A stretch of DNA of 64,000 nucleotides from Lutjanus erythropterus (taxonomy: Eukaryota > Chordata > Actinopteri > Lutjaniformes > Lutjanidae), in NCBI GenBank assembly GCA_020091685.1, contig CM034603.1, positions 14,661,773 through 14,725,772 on the forward strand. The letters are read 5' to 3'. Positions 1 to 12,529 of this stretch are shown here, piece by piece. The translations under genes and the position numbers were made by a program. The notes beneath the pieces are model-generated. The model was not told the origin of the DNA and ran no database searches. It saw nothing but the letters and a program-made list of their open reading frames with translations. Position 1 is the first letter of the stretch. Each line of letters begins with the position of its first letter.

Positions 1-2370
1 TCTGTCAGTCATCCCCATGGACCCGCCCACCACCTCATGGACTTGGGTTTGTCTTCACTGTGTCTCATGTGTAAACCCTTTGTTTAACTGTGCCTTTTTA
101 CAGTTTAAAGGTGAGGCTGTGTACATTTTAACTGGGATTTATTTAATACAAAGCTCCATTGGCTGAGATGAGGGATAATTAGTGCATTCTGAAGCAACAA
201 GGGGTAATAATAAGCGAACAAAATCTGAATGCCTTCAAAGTTTTTTGGGGTGATGAAATCGCTTGTCATATTTTTAGTATTTATTTTAGTCCTCCCTGCT
301 TCCTTGCACCGCAACCCAAGTGTACTTGGTTTTACATGATTTTGAATAACGAATAATGATTATATGAACAGTCAGCTGTAGCAGATTTTAAATCTTGAAG
401 ATAAGATTTTACTACTTTTTTCTAGCATCTCTGTGTAATGTGTATTATGTTATTGTTTTAAGCACTAAAGCAGTAATTTTCACCACATTCCTTCATCTAG
501 CTTGAGACAAGACACATTTCTGTTTATTTCACACATTTTCTATCCCAACATATTCTGATGTAAACACATCCTGACACAATGCATGAATATATGCTGTGGT
601 AATAGGTAGCACAAATGTGTGTTGTCTCAAACTAGACATCAGGTGTGTTGTAAATTACATCCCTTACAACAAATAATATGAATCGTCCTTGTTGGTTGTT
701 TCTCTACACAGGGTCATTTTGCACACACAGCTGTGTTTTTGTACATATCTGTATCTACTCTTTTTACTGCTGGTGTCTACACTATTACTACTAGCTTTGC
801 CCAGTTTTTGGTGTGCAATGGGAGAATTTGGTCCTATGATTTATAATTTGAAATGAAATGATAAAGTGAGAGCTCACAAACCAAATCATCTGTGCTCTGG
901 CCTTTTTTTCTAGCTGATAAATCCAATAAAAATGTATAGTTTTGCTTTGCATTTGGCAGTATGAGGTAGAGTCATGCGTTTTAATGGGTTCGACTGGTGG
1001 ACTGGTTGCACATTCCAGCTGGCATTGTATGGCAAAAGCAGGACAGTGTGGGAAAGAAGAGCGCAGGTCACTTCTCCCTTTGTCTCTAAACAGCCAAGCA
1101 TGCTCTCAATTAAAGAGCTCAACAATACTGCTGTATTATGTTTGTTTACATCAACTGCAGCACATCCGCTTTCGTCTCATTTTCCCATGAAAATTCAGTA
1201 TTAGATAACCCACACTCTAAAAGTTAAAGATTCCCTGGATTCCAAAGAGACATTTCATGTTTCGTTACATTCAGTAAAGATTTTGCTTCCACTTTTAGCT
1301 CCTCCTTTATCTTAGTTTGTTGCAAATGTGTGCCTCTTTACTCTGTACGGTCATGTCTACAACCCTGCAAAAGGTCTTACGAGAGTGATCAGTGATCTTT
1401 CCCTAACCATAAAGTGTTATTTGTCCCTAAACCTAAGCATATCTTACCACAGCATTGCCACATTATAAAACATAATTAGTTTGTACAGTTTACTCAATGC
1501 ACAGTGCACACAAATGTTGCAAATGTAGAGTTACCATATAGACACAATACATCTGCAGATATAAACAACTCATCCTAAGGTAATGAAAAACACAGCGATT
1601 CATATTTTCAGATCATTGTACACTTATAAAAACATAATTGAATATTATATTCCATTCCTGCCCTTAATTTTACACACTGGACCTTCACTGCTAAATTATA
1701 TTAAACCAATTTCCAGTCACACTGATTGGGGGAACTACCATTTTCAGTCTGAGGAACCTTCCAGTGGTCCTTTTAAAGCCCCTTTACTTGTCAGTGTGCA
1801 GCTCACACTCTCACTTGCTATAGTAATTGCCTGTTATTAGACTCATGCCCCGGCCATACTGGTGGGCCATATGGAAAACAGGAGAATGTGTCTTTGAAAT
1901 TCAATTACCTTCCCCATGCATATATTACATTTTGTTGCTTCATCTGAGTGATGTGCTGCAAACCTCAAGGAGCCAGCGTCCTTTTTCTTAATTCACCTAC
2001 AGCTGCCCCACTTACAGTCTATGCCAGGACAACGCTGTGGATGTGCACAAAAATTATTGCATGAATCAAATAGATCAAATAAATCCTAAGTAGGTTAACA
2101 GAGTATAATATTCATTTTAGTGCTGAAATGATTGGTCAAATGGTGGTTTCAGGAAATAGAACAGCAACAATCATTTTGTTTATCATTATATGCCATTTTT
2201 CAAACAAAATGTGAAAGTTGTCTTGCATTTCATAGTTTTATATCATTCTTTATTTGTTTTGTCCGATCCAATAGTCCAGTAAAGACTGAACTCCTAGAGT
2301 TTTTGATATTTAAAAACAATCATCACTAGCAGCACTAATCCATTCAAAATTATCTAATTGTCATAGATTA

Positions 2371-2620
2371 GATTGTCAACAATTAGTTGATCAGTCAATT
2401 GAAAGAAAATCAGTTGCCAGCTATTAAACAACATTTGCTGGTTCCAGTTCCTTAAATGTAAGAATTAGCTTCTTTTCTTTGTCATTTATGATGGAAAATG
2501 AAGAAGAGTCTCTGGGTTTTAGACTTAGTTTGACAAAATCATCTTGAGGATGTCACTATAAATAGTGATTAATCAATTAATTGTGAAAATAATCAGCAAA
2601 TTTATTGGTATTAAATAATT
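2371..2620. repeat. AT-rich dispersed fish repeat, copy 1
   Basis: This diverged stretch is rich in 'attaatcaattaatt'-type strings and includes a segment reading 'gctggttccag', then 'gggttttagac', then 'ttgaggatgtcac'. The same ordered blocks recur at 2718-3030 and 42814-43105. The order matches a dispersed teleost interspersed repeat that I recognise by pattern but cannot name with certainty. There is no coding potential. Confidence 0.6.
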
Positions 2621-2717
2621 TGTATTTGTCCTAGTGGCCCTAGTTTGATCCATAGGGAAGTCAACAGCCACAACAATTTGGACATTTGAAGTAATTCTTA
2701 AAGCAAACTGAGGACTG

Positions 2718-3030
2718 GCAAATTGTTTTGATAACTGATTAATTGTTTATTATTATTTATTTTTATTATTTAAAATGTCAAATGTCTGTTTCTTGCTCCT
2801 TAAGTTTAAGGTTTTGCTGCTTTTCTTTTTAATTAATTCTAGTAGATAGAGAGTTTTTGGGTTTTGGAGTCTTAGTTAGAAGTAGAAAAGAAAGTAATTT
2901 GAAGATGTCACCTTGGGCTTTGGGAAACTGTAATGAGCATTTTTCTTTTCACATATTTTTTTTTCGAGTCTAAATAGTTAATCCTGAAAATAATCAGTAA
3001 TGAAAGTGAGCATTAGATGCAGCCCTAGCT
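2718..3030. repeat. AT-rich dispersed fish repeat, copy 2
   Basis: Second copy beside 2371-2620. It contains 'gataactgattaattgttt', then 'gggttttggagtctt', 'gaagatgtcaccttgggctt' and 'ggaaactgtaatgagcattt', and ends in 'gcagccctag'. The copy at 42814-43105 shares the 'gcagccctag' and 'gatgggcatt' blocks. The two neighbouring copies may be independent insertions or one duplicated insertion. Confidence 0.65.
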
Positions 3031-3569
3031 CATGCAAATTGAATGCAGGACCTTGTTAGTGTCAAGTTCAACCAATTATACAGATATCTGTGAATCTCTG
3101 CCCTATGGATGCATTAATGATGTTGTCCACCTTCCAGCCAGGTTTGGAGGCTCAACCTCAGGCTCGCCTCTTCATATCAAATGAAATCCAAAATGAAGTA
3201 TGGTTGAATCTGTTAAATTTATTGTGCAGTTTTCACCCTCTGTGCTTTATTGGCCCAATTATATATTTTCAACACATGCTGTTTAGCAACATGACTTTCA
3301 TCAGTATAATATATCTTCTTTGCGACAAGATTGCTCTTCTTCTTTTGGGGAGCAGGGGAGGATTGTGGGTAACCCGGTCTAATTCCATCAGGATGACTGA
3401 TGCCCACTCTCCCAGCAGCACCACGCCAGCTTTATTGCACTCATTTATACCACTATGGGAAAAGAGGAGTTCATTCACTTGATGGTGGGGTTTAGAAAGG
3501 GCATAATATTGCCTCTTGTATTTTACTGTAACATTTTAATACTGCTATTATCTGGATTCCTGCAGGGTA

Positions 3570-4030
3570 TTTTCCCCCCTCGTCTCCACAGCCACCATGT
3601 TCATAGAGACGAGCCAACATTCCTACTGTAGGAATATTCAACGCTCCTAAACCGCTAAAGGCATTTTTTTTTTCTGCATGTGAAAAATATTGGGACTGTA
3701 ATTTACCCGTGAGTAGTTTTCATTTCAGCTGTGGAATAAGAGTTGTGTGGGTGCTCGTCCCTCCCTCTCAGTCATCTGCCAGCTTGTCTTTATAGACGGC
3801 CAAGTGGCGAGGCAATGCCAATCAATTCCAGAGATGATTGCCCCAGCTTCATTTGGTTTAAAGGGGAGTGTCTCTTTAGCACTCTTAATCGTTTTATGGC
3901 CTTCCCACCATCTAATGTCCACAGTGCTCTCGCCAGGCTCTCAATACGTCGCACGGCCATAAAAGTAATTAGATTGGCTTTGTGTTACGACTGGTCTGCA
4001 CACAATTATTGAACCCACACCGCTAATGAA
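3570..4030. promoter_or_regulatory. candidate intronic regulatory element
   Basis: This is a unique-looking, more GC-balanced stretch than its surroundings. It contains TTTTATGGCC at 3892-3901 and its exact reverse complement GGCCATAAAA at 3955-3964, followed by 'agtaattag'. TTTTATGG-type sites resemble posterior HOX/CDX sites and 'taattag' is a homeodomain core. The call is inference from motif clustering only; the long overlapping reading frames here look accidental. Confidence 0.25.
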
Positions 4031-4200
4031 CATCAGAGGAGCGGAAGGAGTTGTGATACAAGTGTGGGCCGGTCCTTGAAATGGTGCATGTGTGCACTCT
4101 TGTACTGCAATCTCTGTGAGGACCAAGTTTAGACCTTGACAATGAATAACTTTTGTGCAGTACTCAGTTTTTAAAAGAGATGTTTGAGTTAGTTTTAGGT

Positions 4201-4460
4201 TAAAGGTCCAATGTGTAAGATTTATAGGGATTTACTGGCAGAGTATGGCAGAAATGGAGTATAATGTTTGTAAGTATGTTTTCTTTGTGTATAATCACAA
4301 GAAAAATTAGACTTGTGTTTTTTTATTACCTTGGAATATGCATGTTTTCTCTACAGAGGATGTGGATCCTCTTCTACTACTATGTTGTATCCTCATGTTT
4401 CCACTGTAGCCAAGAACAGACATTTCATTTCTTCTAAATTCTTCACAGTAAAAGTCTCCT
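4201..4460 (+). repeat. dispersed fish repeat (GGTCCAATGTGTAAGATTT family), copy 1
   Basis: It begins 'aaaggtccaatgtgtaag' and continues with 'gtatgttttctttgtgta' and 'taatcacaag', then a segment around 'gtggatcctcttc' and 'catgtttccactgtagcc'. The same ordered blocks appear at 28448-28676 (GGTCCAGTGTG, then 'catgtttctacggtagcc'). The family is common in teleost genomes; it has no coding capacity. Confidence 0.75.
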
Positions 4461-6448
4461 GTTGTTTTTGTTTTTTTAAAAGCTTTTATTATGAAACAGC
4501 TAAATCTGAAAATGTAGGCTTTTCATAAGTAGTAATATGACTTCTATCCAACTGAAATGGAATGTGTAACAGTAAAATGAGAGCAGATACCTGAAAGTAC
4601 AAACAGGGTGCAGGAGAGAAACTAAACTTCAAACCACAGAGATTCAGTCAGAAACTACAAAAGTACTGAGCACAGAGAAAGCACTTTTGAAAGAACTTCT
4701 CTCTGGTCTCCCACACAGATGTAAGTTGACACTAGTTGGGGGGAGAAGGGAGATCGTCACGGATTGGCTGTAATCTGCGAGATGCCAATGCAACCTGCTT
4801 GGAGGCAGGTTGGATGGGCTTTTGCCTGACTCCAGAGATGCTCAGGCACAACTCAGCGTATTTAAATTGGTAATGGAAACGCAAATCAACACAGCAAGAC
4901 TTGACTTAATGTGGCCAAACGTTCCAATCAAAAAACACCACAAGTGCCTGTAAGGACAATTTATGAGAGTGTTCGTCTGTATCCTCATTTGAACTATGAA
5001 TTCTCTAAGACTACAATCTAGGACAAAGAGCTCAGATCAGGGTGAAAATGGGATGCATCCAGAGGGGAGGCGATGATGGCTAGCCTTTCACCCTGCCTTC
5101 AAGTGTAGCTATTGGGAACAAGTATAAATACTTTTGCCTTTAGACATGTTTGAGCAAACTGGTTTGTTTCAAGGATACTGAATGCCACTGGGGCTGAGGT
5201 GAATAAGAGATACTTTATTATAGAAGTTTCCAAAGTGGGAAGTGGGGCTCTCCAGGAGGTCTCCAAACAGCTTTAGGGGAGAAAAAAAATATTACATTAG
5301 TTATAAAAGGGGATCACATAGAATAGCCTAGAAGTGTGTGATTTAGTGAAAAGAGAGAGTTCAGAGATAAGGTTTTGGGGGAATTTTTCACACTCTCCCA
5401 GAGTCAGAAACTAATAAATTCCTTTGGACAGGCCTTTTTGATGCATTTGGTGTAGTGTGAAGTTATGCCAAACAGCAACATTAAGCTATCATGGTGTCTG
5501 AGTGTCTTATGGGATCAAATAACATAGTCATGATTGCATAGACATCTAGAAATTAAATGCAACTAAGCAAGTGGGAGCTTCTTTTTCCAGTCTTCATCTG
5601 AGGGGAGGCCCACAGTCTCAGACTTGGAAAACCCCAGCTTTAGTTTATTTTAATGAACAGTTTACATTCATGAAATAATAATAAGTAAAAATTGTATTTG
5701 CTGTCGTAAAATCCTTACAAACTGGCAGATAGCCACTCCTCCAGCCCACAAAAAAATCCCCACTGTCACCTAATAACCAAGACAGAAGGTGTTCATCTGT
5801 GGGTCTTTGGGGGGGGGGGGAGGTCTGTCACAATGTCAACAGGTCGGTCGAGTGTTGTCTCCTTCATTAACACCCACTAACATCCACCTCATCTCATCAC
5901 TGCACCCCTGTTCTGAGACTCCAGCATGGCCCCTCCTTCACCCCACCTCCTTCTGTCTGTCTGTGTCTCACCTTCACTTTGACCTGAGAAGAGACGAGCT
6001 CAGGGTGTGTCTGCCCGACTGACTGCGGGTAAGTGTCTGTCTGTCTGTGGTTTGGACCTGAGGGGGAATGGAGGGGGGAGGGCAGTGGGAGATTTTACGG
6101 GCCATCTTGTGTCAGCGGCGGCTGCTCGTTTTTATTGGGCTACTGTGTGGAAACCCTGGTTCCACTTGTGATTTTCTTGCTTTATAATTGAACTGAGGGA
6201 TCATGTGTTCATTTGTTTATTTATAAGCAATATGTTTTCTTTTTATCAATTTATAAAGATATTTTGGGGGCATTTTTACAATTCTTATTTTTTAAAAGAA
6301 ATAATACATGTCTGTCCTGGAATAAAATCCATGATGCTGATGTTACCATCGCCTGCTCCAAAATTTTCCAACATGATTTTTTTAGTCAGAAAAATAAATC
6401 TTCACTTTTTTATTTATTATTATTTATATTGGGCAGTAAGAAAATTTT

Positions 6449-6462
6449 GATATCGCGATATC
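6449..6462. repeat. 14-bp perfect palindrome
   Basis: GATATCGCGATATC is a perfect palindrome at the edge of an AT-rich stretch with many 'atat' strings. 'gcgatatcg' strings are common in some fish transposon ends, so this is more likely repeat debris than a protein site. Confidence 0.5.
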
Positions 6463-7628
6463 GGCCAATATTCTTTATATAGAATATAATACTCAGAATA
6501 TACAATATATTCATGAACATTGTTTTTTCCAATGATCTCTCAGAAGTGGTTAATACTTGTGGCAATTACAGTATCTATAATGATAGTAGGATATTTAACA
6601 GTTTCACAATAAACTTAATTGGACAAAATCATATCAGGGCACTGAAACATTAAACTTTCAGCAGTATTTTTAATTATTATAAATTACTGTAAATTAAAAA
6701 AAAATCTTAATCCTTTTTCAATTAGTTTTTATTTTACTTAAGTTTTGGTGTGTGCATATTGTTGTAACTTAGTTTTAGTAAAGGTTCGGTTTTATACATT
6801 TAGTTTTACTTTTTCAGTTAGTGTTTGTTGGGGCCAGGTATAATGTATCAAAAGTATATAGTTACATAAAAATACAAAATACCTTTACAGAATATGCTAC
6901 TAAATGCTTCCAATGTGTACAAATACATCTGGATTTTTCAGTCCACGGATCCCAACAAGATTAAACTCAAGCAAAAATACAGCATGAAAATCATCATAAC
7001 TGGAGTGGATAAAAAATTGGCAAGAGAAATCGTTTTATTTACCACTCAACCACTTTACTTACTCAAGGTTTGTTTGATGGAATGTGGCTCGTGGTCTTAA
7101 TTAGAGATTATTAATGTTATTATAAAGTGCAGCAGTGAATGTTTGAAATGCGGAGGAGTAATTACATGAAACAGACTGATCTGCTTAATTCACATAAAAC
7201 CCACTGATTTAAAGTCGAAGTGTTAGCACCTCTAACATCTCTCATTCATACATCAATCTTGCATTAGCGCTGCAGGCAGTTCAACAGCATGAATGTTTAA
7301 CTGAACACAGAAAAGTCATCAGTATTTATTTCACTCCGGGAGTGTAAAACTTGCAGCAGTCTCAGAGCCACATCATCTCCACGAGAAAGAGAACAAGCAG
7401 CTCTCTGATCAAAAATAACTGTCGCAGCTTAACACCGGACAAGTGGCTGTGTCACCACAACATGTCTTGTTCTGTAGCTTCAGACCGTTTTGTTCCTCTT
7501 GGAACCAAGATAAGGCCGTATCACAGTTCATCCAAATGACAAAAGAAATTTTTTCTTCTGTCTTCACTCCAATACAGTGGAGGTGAATGCAATTTATTTT
7601 GTGGTGTTCACAACATTAATAAATGACA

Positions 7629-8138
7629 TTTAAAGGTACAGTTCAGATTATTTGTTCTTGTTTTAATGAGATATTTGTAGTCAGTGTATGACCCACAGTA
7701 GACTGCAGTTAGCATGCTCCCAGTTTGGAGAAGCCGCTGGACTACCAGCAAAGAAGCTAAACACTGTGCTGCTGTGGACAAGGTCAGCAGCAAACTAACA
7801 CCAATGGAGTTTGGTTTGTTTGGAGAGAGCATGTTTTGGCTTAGGTTTCCTGTTGGAAAATGCCGTCTGATGGCAAGTTAAAGAGGAAAAACTATTCTAA
7901 ATATAGCATACATTTAAATTGATATTACTTTTTTGAGGTGGGTCTTGTTTTAGGTGGCTAAAATACATTTTACTTAACACTGTCCACAGCAGTACATTGC
8001 TTAGCTTCCTGCTCCGGTGCTCCTGTTGCTTCCCCACACTGGGGGCGTGACGGCCACCATCTGCTGTAGGTTATACACTGACTATGGAGAAGGGCCTCGT
8101 ACAACCCGACTTCAAAAAATCTAAACTATCCTTTTTAA
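7629..8138. mobile_element. non-autonomous inverted-repeat element (about 510 bp)
   Basis: The left end TTTAAAGGTACAGTTCAGAT and the reverse complement of the right end, TTTAAAAAGGATAGTTTAGA, are related. The arms (about 7629-7815 and 7975-8138) match over most of their length: 'gctgctgtggacaaggtcag' on the left pairs with 'cactgtccacagcagtac' on the right. The left arm also matches the single copy at 21994-22140. It is therefore a palindromic or head-to-head copy of a small terminal-inverted-repeat transposon. It encodes nothing and lies in a pard3 intron. Confidence 0.8.
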
Positions 8139-8420
8139 AAAGTGACAGTTTTTCGTCGACCATCATCAGCATCACTGTAAACAGTTTTCACGGGGGCTTT
8201 TAGGCAGACATGTACCAGTATCAATATAAAGATATATAAAGATAGTCCAAATCAGTGGGATAGTATTCTAAATGACCCACTTATATGTATGTTTATATCC
8301 CTAAATTAATAATATCTAATCCTGTGAATAGACTACATGATAATTGTCCACATAGTGCATATTTCCACTGGTTTATTTGGACAGTATTTAAATGAAGTGT
8401 GTGTTATTGTCAGACCATAA

Positions 8421-8639
<219 letters not shown>

Positions 8640-8740
8640 TAAGAGGGGTGTGTGTTTGTGTGTGAGAGAGAGACAGTCTTGATATGATGTTGTTTGTTGT
8701 TTGTTTCTGTCTGTCTTACAGTCACTATGTGCAAGAGATT

Positions 8741-8758
8741 GTGTGTGTGTGTGTGTGT
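8741..8758. repeat. (GT)9 microsatellite
   Basis: A pure GT tract just inside the last pard3 intron. Shorter GT- and CA-rich tracts follow at about 8920-8950, 9080-9120 and 9250-9275. Confidence 0.9.
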
Positions 8759-9982
8759 TTGTACATGTTGAATATGTTGAATCTCTTCATGTTCCTGCTG
8801 TCTAACATGAAATGTGTCCAGTAGGCTGTAACTGTGTTTATTTCTGTTTTAGATCTATAATTTACTGTAATATGAAGTAATGTATCTCAAGAAGTGATAT
8901 GTGTGTGCATTTGTTCAGTACACACATGTGTGTGTGTTCAGTGTGTGTGCAAGTTCGTACACGCCTGTCTGATTATGGCAGATTTATTGTAATGGCCTTG
9001 TGACAGTAATGATAGCACATTATATGTAACATCTGAGTAAGAAAAGGGGTCACAGTGGTCAGTTTCAGACCACAAACCCACACACTCACACATGCACACA
9101 CACACACTCACACACACAAGCAGAGCGTCAGAATGGACAGATCATGTTACCGTCTCACACAGATCTGACATGATTGCTTTCCTCTCCCTTAATGTAATTC
9201 CCTTTGATCTGCATGATATGACTGCCTGTTGTTCCAGGAAGTGCTAGGGGTGTGTGTATGTGTGTGTGTGTTTGTATGGTGAGGGGTAACGAGTACAGAA
9301 AGTGATTTTTTCTTCATTCGAAAAGGCAATATTTTAGATTTGACATACATATTTTCACCTGCATTCTATCCCTTATTTATGTACTCAGCCTCTCTAAAGT
9401 CCTTTAGAGAAACTGTGGAGATAAAACACTCACTTACAAATGGAAATTAACTAGTAATTTCAATCTGGTACTAAGCTTTTCTTTTCTCCTTTTGATACAC
9501 ATGTATTCTGTACATGGTCCGTCATAAAAATAAACTTATTAAGGTAAATTAAACTACACTATGTGACCAACCAATGCACAGTTAATAACTGCAACTTTGC
9601 ACAGAGGATCTGCCTTAGAGGCTCCCTGAGCCCTTGGCCCCTTGGCGTGGGTCTGTGGTAGGCCTGTTTGATAGTCCACTCATGTACAGTACAGCCCAAA
9701 ATCCTATTCTCACCTAAAGGCTTTATAATCTACATAGCATACAATACCCAGTATTCTTAGGCCCCCAGTTCTATGTAGTAAATAACATAAAGTTTCAGAA
9801 TCTCATGCATGTCAGCTCCAAAGTTGATATTACCGACGCACTGGCTTTCCTCCTTTTTTTTTTTTTTTTACTGTTCCAGGCATCCATTTGTTTCCATTCA
9901 TGTCCACATTCCTTGATAATACTTTTGTAGGCTCAAAAGAAGTCAGTGAGCATCAGTTGTGCATAAATAATTGACAGTCACA

Positions 9983-11082
9983 TACTGAACAAAAATGTAA
10001 ACATAACACTTTTGTTCTTGCTCTCAGTTGTCATGAGTTGGAATTTAAAAAAAATCTAAGACTTCCTCTACACACACAAAAAATTTATTTCTCTCAAACT
10101 TTGCAAATTTGTTAAAATCCATGTTGTTGAGCTCTTCTCTCTCTCTTCTCTTTGCCAAGATCGTCTATCCACCTGACAGGTGTGGCAGCATGATTATTGC
10201 ACAGGTGCGCCTTGGATCAGTCACAATAAAAAGCCTCATTAAAATGTGCAGTTTTATCTTGAAAATATGGGTTGGCAATGGGTGACATGTCTTGTGAGTA
10301 TGCAGACCATGTAAGAACTGCAGTGTTTTCAGATTCCAGGAATTGTGTCCAGATCATCGTAACATGGGGCTGTGCAACATGAGGTGATGGCAGCAGATGA
10401 ATGGCACAACAATGGGGCTCTCTGTTCACAATGTTGACATTAGCAAACCGCTCACCCACACAACACCATACACGTGAGATGAGATGAGGACAACAAGCAT
10501 GCGGATGAGTTTCCCTACAATGGTTTGTGACAGTTTGTGCAGAAATTCTTTGGTTTTGCAAACCAACTGTTGTATCAGCTGTCCGGGGGGCTGGTCTCAG
10601 ACAATCTTGTAGTTGAAGATGCTGGATGTGGAGGTCCTAGGTTGGCATGGTTACACGTGGTCTGTGGTTGTGAGGCTGGTTGGACGTGCTGTCAAATTCT
10701 TGGAAACAACATCAGGGACACTTATCATAGTGACATGAACATTGAATTCACAGACAAAAGCTCTGGTGGACATTCCTGCAGTCAGAATGCCAGTTGCCCA
10801 CTCCATCAAAACTTGTATCATCTCTATCAGTGTCTTGTGTGATAAAACTGCACATTTTGGAGTGTCCTTTTATCATTTTATCATGACCAGCCCAAGTCAT
10901 ATCTGTGCGATAATCAATTATCATATTTCTATACACCACACCTGTCAGGTGGATGGATTATCTTGGCAAAGGAAAAGTGCTCACTAACATGGATTTTAAC
11001 AAATTTGTGAATAAAACTTTAGAAAATGAATCTTGAGGAAGTTAACTTACTTCACTCTGTATTTATATTGTTGTTCAGTGTA
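9983..11082 (-). mobile_element. degenerate Tc1/mariner-like DNA transposon
   Basis: The left end reads CTGAACAAAAATGTAAAC and the right end, reverse-complemented, reads CACTGAACAACAATATAAA, so this is a terminal inverted repeat. The arms run about 240-275 bp. They contain a perfect 18-bp inverted pair AAAATGTGCAGTTTTATC (10241-10258 and 10841-10858) and matching 'acctgacaggtgtgg' and 'cacacctgtcaggtgg' blocks. The right end is followed by TA; the left flank is ambiguous. Remains of a Tc1-type transposase lie between the arms on the - strand. The roughly 1.1 kb length and broken frame show an internally deleted, inactive copy. It sits antisense in the last pard3 intron. Confidence 0.93.
10217..10840 (-). 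pseudogene. Tc1-like transposase remnant
   Basis: The - strand frame 10217-10561 (114 aa) holds recognisable Tc1-like transposase blocks. QRISAQTV lies near its start, as in the end of the DNA-binding region. GERFANVNIVNRE, WTQFLESENTAVLTW and AYSQDMSPIA follow. The last block matches the 'SPDxxPxE' motif that carries the third catalytic acid of the DDE/D triad; here the position after SPI is Ala, so the acid is lost. The segment normally lying between the DNA-binding part and GERFANV is missing, a large internal deletion. Traces of the N-terminal part remain at about 10562-10840, interrupted by stops. It cannot encode an active enzyme. Confidence 0.88.
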
Positions 11083-12135
11083 CATGAAAACTGTAACAAA
11101 GTACAGTCTTTTAAATCAACGTGCAACTAAAATTTATTATCATAAGGCAATAAAGAAACCATAAAAATAGTAATGGTATTCAAATGTGTAAAATTGCATT
11201 CAAAAATGGTCAGAATAAACGTTAAGTACACATGTGCTAACACCATTTAGTTCTTGAGTCAGTTCAGGTGCACATTGCCCAGAAGAAATGTTATTCACAT
11301 CATGTTATTATCATGTTTCCCTAAGCAGTCTGTAATTACTCACACAAAGTCTGAAACACCCTGCAAGGTCAAACCAAGCAGAGTCATCCTGGTGCACATC
11401 ATCAACATGCACTTCCCATACATATACAACATTAAATACATTATCTTCTGTTGCTTCGCCATCGTACCCTAATCCACTGTTATCGACATAAATCCCTTCC
11501 TTGATAAATATTGCAGGCGGCTTTGCTGAAAGATTAATGAACTACCGTCTCGCTCCAGCGGTCAGAGGCAACATCCTGTGGCCACGTCCCTTCACTTTTC
11601 CACTAATTCCATTAAGAAACTGTTGTGTTTGGATAAACCCTGCCGTAGTATCCTGAGAACACTAACTATTGTTTGACTTAGAGCATACCATCATGTAAAG
11701 TCAGAGGCTGAGACAGAATCAATCTGTTGTTCAGGAGATCACAGCCGTGATGGGATTCATATGTTGTTCATGGCGGGTGAAATTCTTCTCGAGAGCATGA
11801 CTGGATTGTGAATGGAGATGTGATTAATGGTGGTAGCATTCCTTAAAAAACAGCTTTCATTTTAGATAAAGGTCAGTTCCCTTCTGGGCCAGACCCTTTC
11901 CTAAACAAGGAGCTGTGAGTGAAAATAAACTGCTGCCATTTGAAACAGTGACTGCAGATGAAGGCTCCTCGTATTTATCAGCGATGAGCACCATTGATCT
12001 CAGAGCCAAAGTAATGCCATTATGTGAGACCAAAGGTTGGCTACAACAGCTGCAGCAGGCATTTGGTCTCACCAGCATGTGTATGCACGCATGCATGTGT
12101 CACAACCACGTGCCTATCTGCCCCTGCACTAAAAC

Positions 12136-12385
12136 CAGAGGTGGGAAGTAACTAAAAATAAATACTTTGTTACTGTACTTAAGTAGAAACACAGTAGAAG
12201 TAGAAACAGTAGAAACGTCCTTCAGAGGGCTACTCTTTATTTTGATCAAGTACATTTCAGAGCCTGTACTCTTTCACTTTTACTTGAGTAAAGAAGTTGA
12301 ATCAGGACATTAAATTCTACTTTTTTGACAAAAAATATCTGTCCTTCTACTTGAGTAATGGATATGTGCACTTTTAGCACCTCTG
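12136..12385. mobile_element. hAT-like non-autonomous element (250 bp)
   Basis: The ends are perfect 8-bp inverted repeats CAGAGGTG / CACCTCTG. The 8 bases outside each end are ACTAAAAC (left) and ACTACAAC (right), a 7-of-8 match typical of the 8-bp target duplication of hAT transposons. The interior is rich in 'aagtagaa', 'tttacttgagtaa' and 'acttgagtaatgg' strings known from dispersed teleost repeats. Related copies are at 19827-20977 and, reversed, around 30180-30300. Confidence 0.85.
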
Positions 12386-12529
12386 ACTACAACCTGTCAC
12401 CTGTCTCTCAATCTCACTCTGTCACCTTTCTCCCTTTCTTTTTTTGTCATCTGTCATGCTCCACTGTGTGCATGCGACGCATGCAGAACAGTATATATCT
12501 TTCTGTATTTACCACACATGTACATGCTC

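Noticed and set aside
5789-6022. A + strand frame with 'FDLRRDELRVCLPD' considered as an upstream pard3 exon
   Set aside because: The frame covers a G-run and a CTGT-repeat tract, has no recognised PARD3 block, and its borders lack a convincing acceptor; the GGGTAAGT at about 6027 alone is not enough.
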